Shown here piece after piece: positions 1 to 6,035 of a stretch of 6,115 nt of DNA (positions are counted from its first letter, which is position 1; every line of letters starts with the position of its first letter). A program made the position numbers and the translations under genes. The notes under the pieces were generated by a model. The model did not search any database, was not told where the DNA came from, and saw nothing but the letters and a program-made list of their open reading frames with translations. The DNA is taken from positions 1-6,115 of the forward strand of contig CBDVAK010000219.1 in NCBI GenBank assembly GCA_965371945.1, given 5' to 3'. The DNA is from CBDVAK01 sp965371945 (GTDB lineage: Bacteria; Pseudomonadota; Gammaproteobacteria; Competibacterales; JAHEDQ01).

Positions 1-95
1 GGGTTGTACTGATCCCAGCCCAGCGATACACCGGAGCAGCCGGCCGTCGCAAATACGACAGCGGCGAGCACGATTGACGTTTGCAGTAATCTCAT
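1..95 (-). CDS. Putative small lipoprotein, N-terminal part only
   Basis: Reading leftward from the ATG at 95-93, the 31 visible residues begin MRLLQTSIVLAAVVFATAGC and continue SGVSLGWDQYN to the window edge. The short basic start, the hydrophobic stretch of about 15 residues and the Thr-Ala-Gly-Cys ending at Cys20 fit a type II (lipoprotein) signal peptide. Thr at -3 is less usual than Leu. If processed, the mature protein would be lipid-anchored at Cys20 and sit in the cell envelope. A good Shine-Dalgarno (GGAGG, complement at 100-104) lies 4 bases before the ATG, which supports this start. The gene is divergent from the desulfhydrase gene. The rest lies outside the window and the family is not recognisable, so no function is given. 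Confidence 0.6.
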   Translation of the reverse strand, partial: MRLLQTSIVLAAVVFATAGCSGVSLGWDQYN

Positions 96-110
96 GACAC
101 CTCCGGTGTC
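96..110 (-). promoter_or_regulatory. Inverted repeat enclosing the ribosome binding site of the lipoprotein gene
   Basis: Positions 96-101 and 105-110 are perfect 6-bp inverted arms (GACACC/GGTGTC) around a 3-base centre. On the minus strand the Shine-Dalgarno GGAGG lies partly in the loop and partly in the right arm, directly before the ATG. In mRNA this could form a small hairpin that limits ribosome access. The repeat is seen directly. The regulatory role is inference, and arms of this size can arise by chance. Confidence 0.35.
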
Positions 111-139
111 TGGCACCGATACGGGCGTTTATACAGATA

Positions 140-164
140 CCCTGACGGTAGCAGGTTGTCAGGG
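140..164. repeat. 7-bp inverted repeat with 11-base spacer
   Basis: CCCTGAC at 140-146 and its exact reverse complement GTCAGGG at 158-164 flank an 11-base spacer. The repeat lies in the divergent intergenic region, about 45 bases upstream of the lipoprotein start and outside the MITE-like element. The arm centres are 18 bases apart, close to two helical turns, so it could be an operator for a dimeric regulator or a weak hairpin. No regulator family is recognisable from it. Confidence 0.35.
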
Positions 165-172
165 CCGCAGAG

Positions 173-201
173 TTTACACGTAAAGGAGCCTCTGATTTAT
201 T
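173..201 (+). promoter_or_regulatory. Possible sigma70-type promoter partly built from the MITE end
   Basis: TTTACA at 173-178 matches the -35 consensus at 5 of 6 positions. After exactly 17 bases, TTTATT at 196-201 matches the -10 consensus at 4 of 6. The -35 lies in flanking DNA and the -10 inside the left terminal repeat of the MITE-like element. Transcription from here would pass through the whole palindrome into the desulfhydrase gene. This is a by-eye match only, and the true promoter may be elsewhere. Confidence 0.22.
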
Positions 202-343
202 CTGGACGAAGCAGATTGTGGAAGAAAATGGCCGGATTCAAGGCGCAAAACGCACGCAATAGCTCGCTATTGGGAAGGTTTGCAACGTAGAAGCCGGTTA
301 TTTTGGCCTCAAGATGCGAGTTCACGAATAGATCAGAGGCTCC
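185..343. mobile_element. MITE-like palindromic element, about 159 bp
   Basis: The ends are 18-bp inverted repeats, 185-202 and 326-343, differing at one position (197/331). The interior is also symmetric. The blocks at 225-263 and 266-304 are imperfect reverse complements, with matching AAAAT, CCGG and AATAGC segments in one arm, and the centre lies at about 264. There is no transposase or credible gene, so it would need to be mobilised in trans or spread as a repeat family. The central part resembles an interspersed repeat that I recall from gammaproteobacterial genomes; this is memory, not a search. I see no clear target-site duplication beside the ends, so the exact borders are uncertain. 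It ends 13 bases before the start codon at 357, so it probably forms part of that gene's leader and could fold into a long hairpin RNA. Confidence 0.7.
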
Positions 344-356
344 CTGAGGGCTGCCA

Positions 357-1343
357 ATGAACGACTTGCCACGGGTCGATTTGACTGGATCCGCCACGCC
401 CGTCCAGAGCATGACTGGGTTGTCGAAATATCTCGGCGGGCCGACCCTGCTGGTCAAACGCGATGATACCGGCACCCTGGCGCTGGGTGGCAACAAGACC
501 CGCAAGCTCGAGTATCTGCTTGGCGACGCCCTGGCCCGGGGTGCGGACACCCTCATTACCGCGGGTGGCATACAGTCCAACCACTGTCGCCTGACGGCAG
601 CGGCGGCAGCGATGCATGGCCTGGGTTGTCAATTGGTACTCGGCGCCACGCCGCCGGATTCCACCGGCAACGGCAACCTGCTGCTGGATCAGCTGTTGGG
701 AGCCCGGGTGCACTGGTGTCAGCCCGACGACCGGGATGCACAGATGCAGGCACTGGCCGCGGAGCTGTCGGCACGGGGCCGCAGGCCTTACGTGATCCCG
801 GTCGGTGGTTCCAACGGGCTCGGTGCGGTGGGCTACGTGCTGGCCATGCGTGAACTGAGCGACCAGTTACGTGACGCCGGTCAGCAGGTGGACCATATCG
901 TGTTGGCCAGCAGTTCAGGTGGTACCCAGGCCGGGCTGGTACTGGGGGCGGCGTTGACCGGGTTTCAAGGCCGAATTCTCGGCATCAGCATCGATCAGCA
1001 CAAGGCCGGTGGCCTGTACCCCCGGCGCCTGGCTGAAATTGCCAATCAGTGCGCGGCCCTGCTGGGGGTGGACGCGCGACTCGAACCCGCCGATTTCCAT
1101 CTCAGCTATGATTTCCTCGGTGGTGGCTACGGTGTCCTGGGCGCCCTGGAGCGTGAAGCGATCACCCTGGCAGCCCGTCACCAGGGGCTGTTGGTGGGGC
1201 CGGTCTACACTGGTCGTGCCCTGGGTGCGTTGATCGCAATGATCCGCGGCGGTCAGTTTCAGGCGCGGGAAACCGTTTTGTTCTGGCACACCGGTGATGT
1301 TCCCGCATTGTTTGCCTATGCTGGAGAGTTGGGGGACCTGTAG
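357..1343 (+). CDS. dcyD: D-cysteine desulfhydrase (PLP-dependent, ACC deaminase family)
   Basis: This 328-residue cytoplasmic fold-type II PLP enzyme is expected to convert D-cysteine to pyruvate, sulfide and ammonia. The length equals that of E. coli DcyD. The PLP lysine is K47 in GGNKTRKLEY. QSNH at 73-76 is the substrate-binding segment, PVGGSN at 148-153 and SSSGGTQAG at 185-193 are family blocks, and Y258 and Y284 occupy the active-site tyrosine positions. The key discriminator is that ACC deaminases carry Glu (295) after the second tyrosine and Leu (322) in the HLGG motif. Here these are T285 (GPVYTGRA) and T312 (HTGD), as in D-cysteine desulfhydrases. Small departures are Gly281 where Asp is common and Asp314 where Gly is common. 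The ATG is preceded by GAGGG at 346-350 with 6-base spacing. A VOC gene follows 59 bases downstream. Activity on D-serine analogues or other amino acids cannot be excluded. Confidence 0.88.
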   Translation: MNDLPRVDLTGSATPVQSMTGLSKYLGGPTLLVKRDDTGTLALGGNKTRKLEYLLGDALARGADTLITAGGIQSNHCRLTAAAAAMHGLGCQLVLGATPPDSTGNGNLLLDQLLGARVHWCQPDDRDAQMQALAAELSARGRRPYVIPVGGSNGLGAVGYVLAMRELSDQLRDAGQQVDHIVLASSSGGTQAGLVLGAALTGFQGRILGISIDQHKAGGLYPRRLAEIANQCAALLGVDARLEPADFHLSYDFLGGGYGVLGALEREAITLAARHQGLLVGPVYTGRALGALIAMIRGGQFQARETVLFWHTGDVPALFAYAGELGDL

Positions 1344-1402
1344 AGGCCCCTTGGGGTTGTTGCGGCCATGTGTTCCAGGGTTCGGGGCGGGAGGATGCGA
1401 AG

Positions 1403-1840
1403 GTGAAAGAGCGCACGGCTGAGCCGTGGATGAGTGCGGATGACTACGGCCGCTCGCTGACCGGGTTGACGGTGAATCTGTTGGTTCGGGATATCGATGT
1501 GGCGGTGGCGTTTCAGCGCCACGTACTGGTGGCCGACACGGTCTATCAGGATCCTGATTTCGCGGTCATGCGCGGCTATGGCGCCGAATGGATGCTTCAC
1601 GCCGACCACACCTACGAAGCGCATCCCATGTTGGCGGCAGTTCGGGGATTGTCGGCGCGCGGTGGTGGTGTCGAGTTGCGTTTGCACGGCTGTGATCCGG
1701 ATCGTGCTGAAGCTGCGGCCCGCAGCCACGACTATGTGGTGTTGTCCGCAGCGGCCGATATGCCCCACGGCCTGAGGGAAGTCTTTCTGGTGGATCCCGA
1801 TGGCTATGTGTGGGTGGCTGACGTGCCACTGGGGGGATGA
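1403..1840 (+). CDS. VOC-superfamily (glyoxalase/bleomycin-resistance fold) protein
   Basis: This small protein of 145 residues fits a single VOC domain half-set. A first strand at 21-29 (GLTVNLLVRD) leads into the helix DVAVAFQRHVL. The middle strands around 52-66 and 88-95 follow, and the domain ends with the characteristic EVFLVDPDGYVWVAD at 126-140. E126 is a candidate metal ligand, and H66, H69 and N25 are possible partners. The usual His in the first strand is replaced by Asn, so a classical glyoxalase I activity is doubtful. Such proteins include dioxygenases, isomerases and antibiotic-binding proteins, and the substrate cannot be told here. The chosen GTG at 1403 has GGAGG at 1390-1394, 8 bases upstream. 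An upstream GTG at 1370 and a downstream ATG at 1430 are also in frame but lack a good ribosome site. It probably shares a transcript with dcyD. Its stop is 33 bases from the stop of the convergent cardiolipin synthase gene. Confidence 0.75.
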   Translation: MKERTAEPWMSADDYGRSLTGLTVNLLVRDIDVAVAFQRHVLVADTVYQDPDFAVMRGYGAEWMLHADHTYEAHPMLAAVRGLSARGGGVELRLHGCDPDRAEAAARSHDYVVLSAAADMPHGLREVFLVDPDGYVWVADVPLGG

Positions 1841-1873
1841 TTCACGCCGGTAACTTTGTTGACAGAAATCGCC

Positions 1874-3331
1874 TCAGAGCACGGGTCCGAGCAGACGAGC
1901 CACGTTGCGCGTCAAACGACTCAGTGGCGAGCGCTTTTCCCACGCCCGCGGGTCGACGGCAACTGATTGTTCACGATAGTGGTGTTGCAGTGATCTGAGT
2001 TCGGCAGTAAAGCTACGATCGTAGATGGCCAGGGTGATTTCGAAATTGAGGTGCAGGCTGCGCGGATCAAGATTGAGCGAACCGAACAACGCGAACTCGC
2101 CGTCCACGGTGACCGATTTGGTGTGCAACAGCCCGCCCTTGAACAGCAGTATCCGAATGCCGGCGTTGGTAAGTTCGCCGCTGCTGGCCTGACTGGCAAG
2201 ACGCACCAGCAGCGAGTCCACCCGTTGCGGTACGATGATGGTCACTTCGACTCCGCGACGGGTGGCCGATATGAGTGCCGTGAGTAGTGACTCGTCGGGT
2301 ACGAAATAGGGCGTGGTCATGATCAGTTCATGCCTGGCCGCATAGATCGCCATCAACAGAACCTGCGGAATGGTGTCTCCGCGCACCGCCGGGCCCGAAG
2401 GAATCACCTGTGAAACGGACTCACCTGCTTCGGGCTGAGGGGCGGTGTTGGTAGTGGCAGCCAGCCGCTCCAGACCCTGACCACACTCCAGTTCCCAGTC
2501 CTCGATAAAGGTGATGGCGAGTGGCTCCACGCTCGGGCCTTTCAGCCTGACCATGGCATCGATCCATTGTCCGAAGCCCGCATGCTGTTTGAAGTAGCGC
2601 GGATCGACCAGGTTGAGGCTGCCGGTGTAGGCGATTTCGCCGTCGATGACCACGATCTTGCGATGCAGGCGCAGATCCGAGCGCACTGCCAGCATGCGCA
2701 GCAAACCCACCGGCAGCGCTTCGTGTACTTCCACGCCCGCAGCCTGTAGTCGTTTTGGCTCGGGGCTGCGAAAGAAATCCGCGCTGCCGACCGCGTCAAG
2801 CAGCACTCTGCAGTGCACCCCGCGTGCTGCCGCCGCGATCACTGCGTCTGCCACCCGATCACTCTTGCCCCCGGGGTTCCAGATGTAGAATTCCAGATGA
2901 CAACTGCTGTGGGCGGCCTCGATGTCTTTGATCAGCGCCTCGAACACCGCGTCGGTATCGGTGATCAGTTCGATGTGGTTACCGGCCAGGGCCGGGATGC
3001 CGACGCAGGATTCGGTAAGCTTGGCCATTGGCTCGCATTCGGCGCCCAATGCCGACCACTCGATCCGGCGCCGGCGGCGCAATCCGCTCAACCACTGCTG
3101 ATAGGGCTGGTGGATCAGAGCCGCCCTTGCTGCGCGCTTGTTGCCGAGACGCTGCTCGCCTATCAGCAGATAGATCAGCGCGCCGGCGAAAGGAAAAATC
3201 AGGATGACGCCCAACCAGGCCAACGAGGTTCCAACCGGCAGCCTGCGCATAATGACGCGGACCGACAAGCCGACCCGGATGGCCAGATCGAGGCCGAACA
3301 ACAGAACCGCGATCAAGCTCGCCATTTGCAT
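1874..3331 (-). CDS. clsA: Cardiolipin synthase, ClsA type (phospholipase D family)
   Basis: The product joins two phosphatidylglycerol molecules into cardiolipin plus glycerol at the inner membrane. Its 485 residues match the ClsA family length (E. coli 486). Two hydrophobic segments at about 4-27 and 34-58 form the PLDc_N membrane region, followed by a basic stretch (RRRRR at 85-89). Two complete HKD catalytic motifs are present: H223, K225, D230 (HRKIVVID) and H403, K405, D410 (HTKSVTVD). Each is followed by the GSLN block. Further ClsA signatures are VDPRYFKQ at 242-249, TTPYFVPDE at 339-347 and the tail LNFEITLAIYDRSF. A linker at about 290-320 rich in Ala, Thr and Pro separates the two halves. 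The start codon is ATG with only a distant AAGGCGG upstream, and a second ATG lies two codons in. The gene starts 30 bases after the protease gene ends with no terminator between, so co-transcription is likely. Confidence 0.93.
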   Translation of the reverse strand: MQMASLIAVLLFGLDLAIRVGLSVRVIMRRLPVGTSLAWLGVILIFPFAGALIYLLIGEQRLGNKRAARAALIHQPYQQWLSGLRRRRRIEWSALGAECEPMAKLTESCVGIPALAGNHIELITDTDAVFEALIKDIEAAHSSCHLEFYIWNPGGKSDRVADAVIAAAARGVHCRVLLDAVGSADFFRSPEPKRLQAAGVEVHEALPVGLLRMLAVRSDLRLHRKIVVIDGEIAYTGSLNLVDPRYFKQHAGFGQWIDAMVRLKGPSVEPLAITFIEDWELECGQGLERLAATTNTAPQPEAGESVSQVIPSGPAVRGDTIPQVLLMAIYAARHELIMTTPYFVPDESLLTALISATRRGVEVTIIVPQRVDSLLVRLASQASSGELTNAGIRILLFKGGLLHTKSVTVDGEFALFGSLNLDPRSLHLNFEITLAIYDRSFTAELRSLQHHYREQSVAVDPRAWEKRSPLSRLTRNVARLLGPVL

Positions 3332-3361
3332 AGATTGAGGTCCGCCTTGTCGCCGCTGTGG

Positions 3362-4783
3362 CTACTTCAGTACCAACAGCAGGCTGGCATGCCCACGCTG
3401 GATGTTCAGCGCTATGGGGGGGCCGGTAGCGCGAATGAGTTGCTGAAAATCATCCAGGCCGCGTAGTGGTTTGCGGTTGACGCCGACCACGATGTCGCCG
3501 ACCCGGAGCCCCGCCCCGGCGGCGGCGCTGTCACGCACCAGTTCATTCACCATGACACCATCGACGCGACTACGTAGCGGGTGATTGGGAGCGATGTCGG
3601 TAAATGTCGCGCCTTGCAGGCGTCCGTGCAGTGTTGCGCCGTCGATACTGGTTGGCGCAGCCTTGCCCACCGTAGCAGTGATGGTACGGGTCAGGTTCTT
3701 GCGACGAATTTTCATGGTCAGCCTATCGCCGACCCGCAACAACCCGACCACATTGCGCAGATCGGAGGAGTTACGCACCGGTTTGTCGTTTACCTCCAGC
3801 ACCACGTCGCCGGTGCGCAGACCTGCCCGCGCCGCCGCTGAATCGGGCTGCACCTTGACGATCACTGCGCCGCGGTTGCCACGAATCCCGAACGCGTTCG
3901 CGAGGTCCGGCGTCAGATCCTGCGCGGTAACCCCAAGACGGCCCCGCTGCACCTTGCCAAACTTGATCAGCTGCCGCTTGAGGCTCATCACCATATTGCT
4001 CGGAATCGCGAAACCGATACCGACGTTTCCCTCGCCAGGCGCCAGTATCGCCGTATTGATGCCGATCAGTTCACCTTTCAGGTTCACCAGTGCGCCACCC
4101 GAATTGCCGGGGTTGATGGAGGCGTCGGTCTGTATGAAATCCTCATATCCCTCGATGCCCAGACCCGTGCGACCCAGCGCACTGACGATGCCTGAGGTGA
4201 CGGTCGTGCGCAGCCCGAACGGGTTGCCGATCGCAACCACGAAGTCACCCACCCGCAAAGTGCTGGAATCCGCGATCGGCAGCGCCACCAGTCGGTCCGG
4301 TTTGATCTTCAGCACCGCAACGTCGGTTTCCGGATCCGATCCCATCACCTCAGCTTCCAGCGTGCGCCCGTCATGCAGCGTCACCGCGATGCGGTCGGCA
4401 TCGGCGATGACATGACTATTGGTGATCACGTAGCCCCGTTTGGCATCCACGACCACCCCTGAGCCCAGGCTCTGGGGGGTACTGTCGGGTTGCTCGGGCA
4501 GATCGAAGAAATAGCGGAATATGGGATCCTGATAGAGCGGGTGCTTCCTGACATCCACTTCCTCCTCGGTCTTGATGCTGACCACGGCGGGAGTCACTGT
4601 TTCGAGCATGTCGGCCAGCGTCGGCACCGGGTGTCCGGCAATGCTGGCGGGCAGCACCGCGCTCGCCATGCCGGGGAGCAGCCCGGTCAGCCCGACCGTC
4701 AACATCAGCAACAATGTGCCGATGCGCCGTCGCAACGGCTTAGTGACGATCAAGTTGTGCACGTGGATTGAAATCGAGGTCAC
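3362..4783 (-). CDS. degQ: DegQ/HtrA-type periplasmic serine endoprotease
   Basis: This 473-residue protease/chaperone degrades misfolded envelope proteins. A basic N-terminus (RRR at 18-20), a hydrophobic core at about 21-37 and Ala-Ser-Ala at 40-42 give a Sec signal peptide probably cut after A42. The trypsin-like domain carries the full triad: H124 (TNSHVI), D154 (ETDVAVLKI) and S228 (GNSGGAL). Two PDZ domains follow, at about 282-372 and 388-473. The activation loop around 72-105 is short, as in DegQ rather than DegP, and the C-terminus also resembles DegQ. MucD-type naming would be equally fair. The start is GTG at 4783, supported by AAAGGA (complement 4790-4795) with 6-base spacing. This lies inside the J-protein gene and gives a 44-nt overlap that suggests translational coupling. 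A GTG at 4762 and a TTG at 4753 are in-frame alternatives that would shorten the long signal region. Confidence 0.92.
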   Translation of the reverse strand: MTSISIHVHNLIVTKPLRRRIGTLLLMLTVGLTGLLPGMASAVLPASIAGHPVPTLADMLETVTPAVVSIKTEEEVDVRKHPLYQDPIFRYFFDLPEQPDSTPQSLGSGVVVDAKRGYVITNSHVIADADRIAVTLHDGRTLEAEVMGSDPETDVAVLKIKPDRLVALPIADSSTLRVGDFVVAIGNPFGLRTTVTSGIVSALGRTGLGIEGYEDFIQTDASINPGNSGGALVNLKGELIGINTAILAPGEGNVGIGFAIPSNMVMSLKRQLIKFGKVQRGRLGVTAQDLTPDLANAFGIRGNRGAVIVKVQPDSAAARAGLRTGDVVLEVNDKPVRNSSDLRNVVGLLRVGDRLTMKIRRKNLTRTITATVGKAAPTSIDGATLHGRLQGATFTDIAPNHPLRSRVDGVMVNELVRDSAAAGAGLRVGDIVVGVNRKPLRGLDDFQQLIRATGPPIALNIQRGHASLLLVLK

Positions 4784-5669
4784 GTGCCATCCTTTGAAAC
4801 AGTGCCTTGGCGGCGGGGTTGTCGTGTGGTGGATTGACGATCTGCAATTCGACGTAAAAGTCGCCCGGAGGGTCGCCTGGCAATCCGCGGCCTCGCAAGC
4901 GCAGGCGTCTGCCGGCCTGGCTGCCGCCGGGAATGTTCAGATTGATCCTGCCGGTCGGGGTGGGCACTTCGACCGTGGCGCCCAGTGCCGCCTCCCAGGG
5001 AGCCAGCGGCAAGTCGACGCTCACGTCCTTGTCGTGCAGCCGAAACAAGGGGTGGGGCTGGATCCTGATCACCAGGTACAGATCGCTCGGGGGGCCGGCG
5101 GGTGTGTGCCTCGCACCCTGACCGGCGAGGCGGATCTTCTGGCCATCGACGACACCGGCCGGGATGCGCACGTTGAGCGTGCGCATCCCGTCGCCAGGGC
5201 CGGTTTGCATGCGCAGGGTGCGGGTGCTGCCTTTGCAACTTTCCTCCAGGCTGATTTCCAGGGTGTGTTCCTGCGGCTTCCGGGTGCGGCCTCTCCCGGC
5301 CGCACCGCGACGCGCAAAGTCGAATCCTTGCGTGCCTCCGAACATCTGGTCGAAGAAATCGCTGAAATGACGGGAGGATCCTCCCCGGCCACCACCGTGA
5401 AAATCGAACCCACTTCGCCAGTCCGGCGGTGGGCGAAATTCCTGCCCCTGGCGCCAGTTGCTACCGAGTTGATCGTAGGCAGCGCGGCGCTGCGAGTCCT
5501 TCAGCACCTCATAAGCTTCCTGCACTTCCTTGAAACGTTCCTCGGCCGCGGTTTCTTTGCTGACATCCGGATGATAGCGCCGCGCCTGCTTTCGATAGGC
5601 GCGTTTGATTTCATCAGCCGGGGCGGTACGAGCGACGCCGAGGATTTTGTAATAGTCCTTGTACTGCAT
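4740..5669 (-). CDS. cbpA: CbpA-type (class B) DnaJ co-chaperone
   Basis: This 309-residue J-protein (E. coli CbpA is 306) stimulates the ATPase of DnaK and delivers substrates to it in the cytoplasm. The J-domain spans about 4-69 with the catalytic H33-P34-D35. A Gly/Phe-rich segment runs from about 72 to 130, including SDFFDQMFGG at 103-112. Two C-terminal substrate-binding domains follow, at about 133-210 and 213-278. There are no CxxCxGxG zinc-finger repeats and only one cysteine (C145), which excludes a DnaJ proper. E. coli has the modulator gene cbpM next to cbpA. Here no cbpM follows, and the 3' end instead overlaps the protease gene. The ATG has only a weak ribosome site (AGCGG directly before it). 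I could not pick out a convincing sigma32 or sigma70 promoter upstream. It is probably the first gene of the minus-strand unit. Confidence 0.9.
   Translation of the reverse strand: MQYKDYYKILGVARTAPADEIKRAYRKQARRYHPDVSKETAAEERFKEVQEAYEVLKDSQRRAAYDQLGSNWRQGQEFRPPPDWRSGFDFHGGGRGGSSRHFSDFFDQMFGGTQGFDFARRGAAGRGRTRKPQEHTLEISLEESCKGSTRTLRMQTGPGDGMRTLNVRIPAGVVDGQKIRLAGQGARHTPAGPPSDLYLVIRIQPHPLFRLHDKDVSVDLPLAPWEAALGATVEVPTPTGRINLNIPGGSQAGRRLRLRGRGLPGDPPGDFYVELQIVNPPHDNPAAKALFQRMARDLDFNPRAQLDRH
4790..4795 (-). promoter_or_regulatory. Ribosome binding site of degQ inside the cbpA coding sequence
   Basis: On the minus strand AAAGGA lies 6 bases before the GTG at 4783 and within the last codons of the J-protein gene. 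It decides the protease start in favour of the overlapping GTG over the later in-frame GTG and TTG codons. Ribosomes ending the J-protein would pass over it, consistent with coupled translation. Confidence 0.6.
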
Positions 5670-5763
5670 CCGCTGGAATTCTACTCGGTAAGCGAACCGG
5701 GTACAGTAACGGAATCAGAGAGTTGTGGCACCCTAAATGTAACCTGCTGAGATCTGTACAGTT

Positions 5764-5799
5764 GGTGCGTGCATGGGTGCGTACCTGAATCGTACCTGA
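5764..5799. repeat. Two pairs of short direct repeats at helical-turn spacing
   Basis: GGTGCGT occurs at 5764-5770 and 5776-5782, a period of 12 bases. CGTACCTGA occurs at 5780-5788 and 5791-5799, a period of 11. An 8-bp palindrome, CTGTACAG, lies just beside them at 5754-5761. Repeats about one helical turn apart are typical of arrayed protein-binding sites. They lie about 100-130 bases upstream of the J-protein start. No binding protein is identified. Confidence 0.4.
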
Positions 5800-5809
5800 C
5801 ACAAGAACG

Positions 5810-5825
5810 GACCACAGGTGTGGTC
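5810..5825. repeat. 16-bp palindrome, operator-like
   Basis: GACCACA at 5810-5816 and TGTGGTC at 5819-5825 are perfect 7-bp inverted arms with two bases between. This is the most symmetric site in the intergenic region. It could bind a dimeric regulator acting on either divergent gene. The symmetry is seen directly and the function is inferred. Confidence 0.4.
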
Positions 5826-5987
5826 AGAGGTTGAGTATATCAAGAGCTTCGGTGGGGAGGTTTGGCTGCCCGCGGTGCTGCTGCCAGCATCATCGCCGGC
5901 GTGTGCGCCGAAGCCTATGGTTCGCTGTGGAACACAACACCGAAATTCATGCTGCTATCAGAACTACGAACTCGCCGCGCACAGGAG

Positions 5988-6016
5988 TTTTGATTTGTTG
6001 AAGCAAAAAATATACG
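5988..6016 (+). promoter_or_regulatory. Candidate promoter of the AbrB-like gene
   Basis: The AT-rich segment holds -35-like elements (TTGATT at 5990-5995, or TTTTGA at 5988-5993 with 17-base spacing) and a -10-like TATACG at 6011-6016. The matches are only partial, but the position about 35 bases upstream of the ATG and the overlap with the inverted repeat at 6016-6035 fit a self-regulated antitoxin promoter. Confidence 0.3.
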
Positions 6017-6035
6017 CTTTACCAACTAGTAAAGC
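6016..6035. promoter_or_regulatory. Inverted-repeat operator upstream of the AbrB-like gene
   Basis: GCTTTAC at 6016-6022 and its exact reverse complement GTAAAGC at 6029-6035 are separated by 6 bases. The site ends 15 bases before the ATG at 6051 and abuts the candidate -10. Antitoxins with AbrB/MazE folds commonly bind such palindromes to repress their own operons, so this is a likely autoregulatory site. The binding is inferred. Confidence 0.5.

Noticed and set aside
197..580. Minus-strand open frame of 127 codons whose end runs through the palindromic element
   Set aside because: It is antisense to dcyD, has low-complexity composition and takes its C-terminal part from the repeat element. 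Such frames appear wherever this kind of repeat lands and are not credible genes.
357..1343. Annotation as ACC deaminase
   Set aside because: The Glu and Leu that mark ACC deaminases are both Thr here (T285, T312), as in D-cysteine desulfhydrases.
1345..1365. Possible terminator hairpin after dcyD (CCCC-TT-GGGG)
   Set aside because: The arms are only 4 bp with a 2-base loop and there is no run of T after it. It is too weak to call a terminator.
1841..1873. Bidirectional terminator between the convergent VOC and clsA genes
   Set aside because: The 33-base gap shows no stem-loop or T-tract on either strand.
2813..3466. Plus-strand open frame of 217 codons
   Set aside because: It is antisense to clsA and the end of degQ, rich in Gln, Arg and Ala without domain signatures. 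It is a shadow frame.
3585..4415. Plus-strand open frame of 276 codons
   Set aside because: It is entirely antisense to the protease and PDZ domains of degQ, with no family features of its own.
4572..5750. Plus-strand open frame of 392 codons
   Set aside because: It lies antisense to cbpA and the start of degQ, whose translations match known families over full length. Its own translation has no recognisable domain and reflects GC-rich codon bias on the other strand.
5777..5805. Heat-shock sigma32 promoter for the J-protein gene (CTTGTG ... CACCCATG on the minus strand)
   Set aside because: The spacing is about 20 bases, longer than the 13-17 usual for sigma32, and both elements match only partly.
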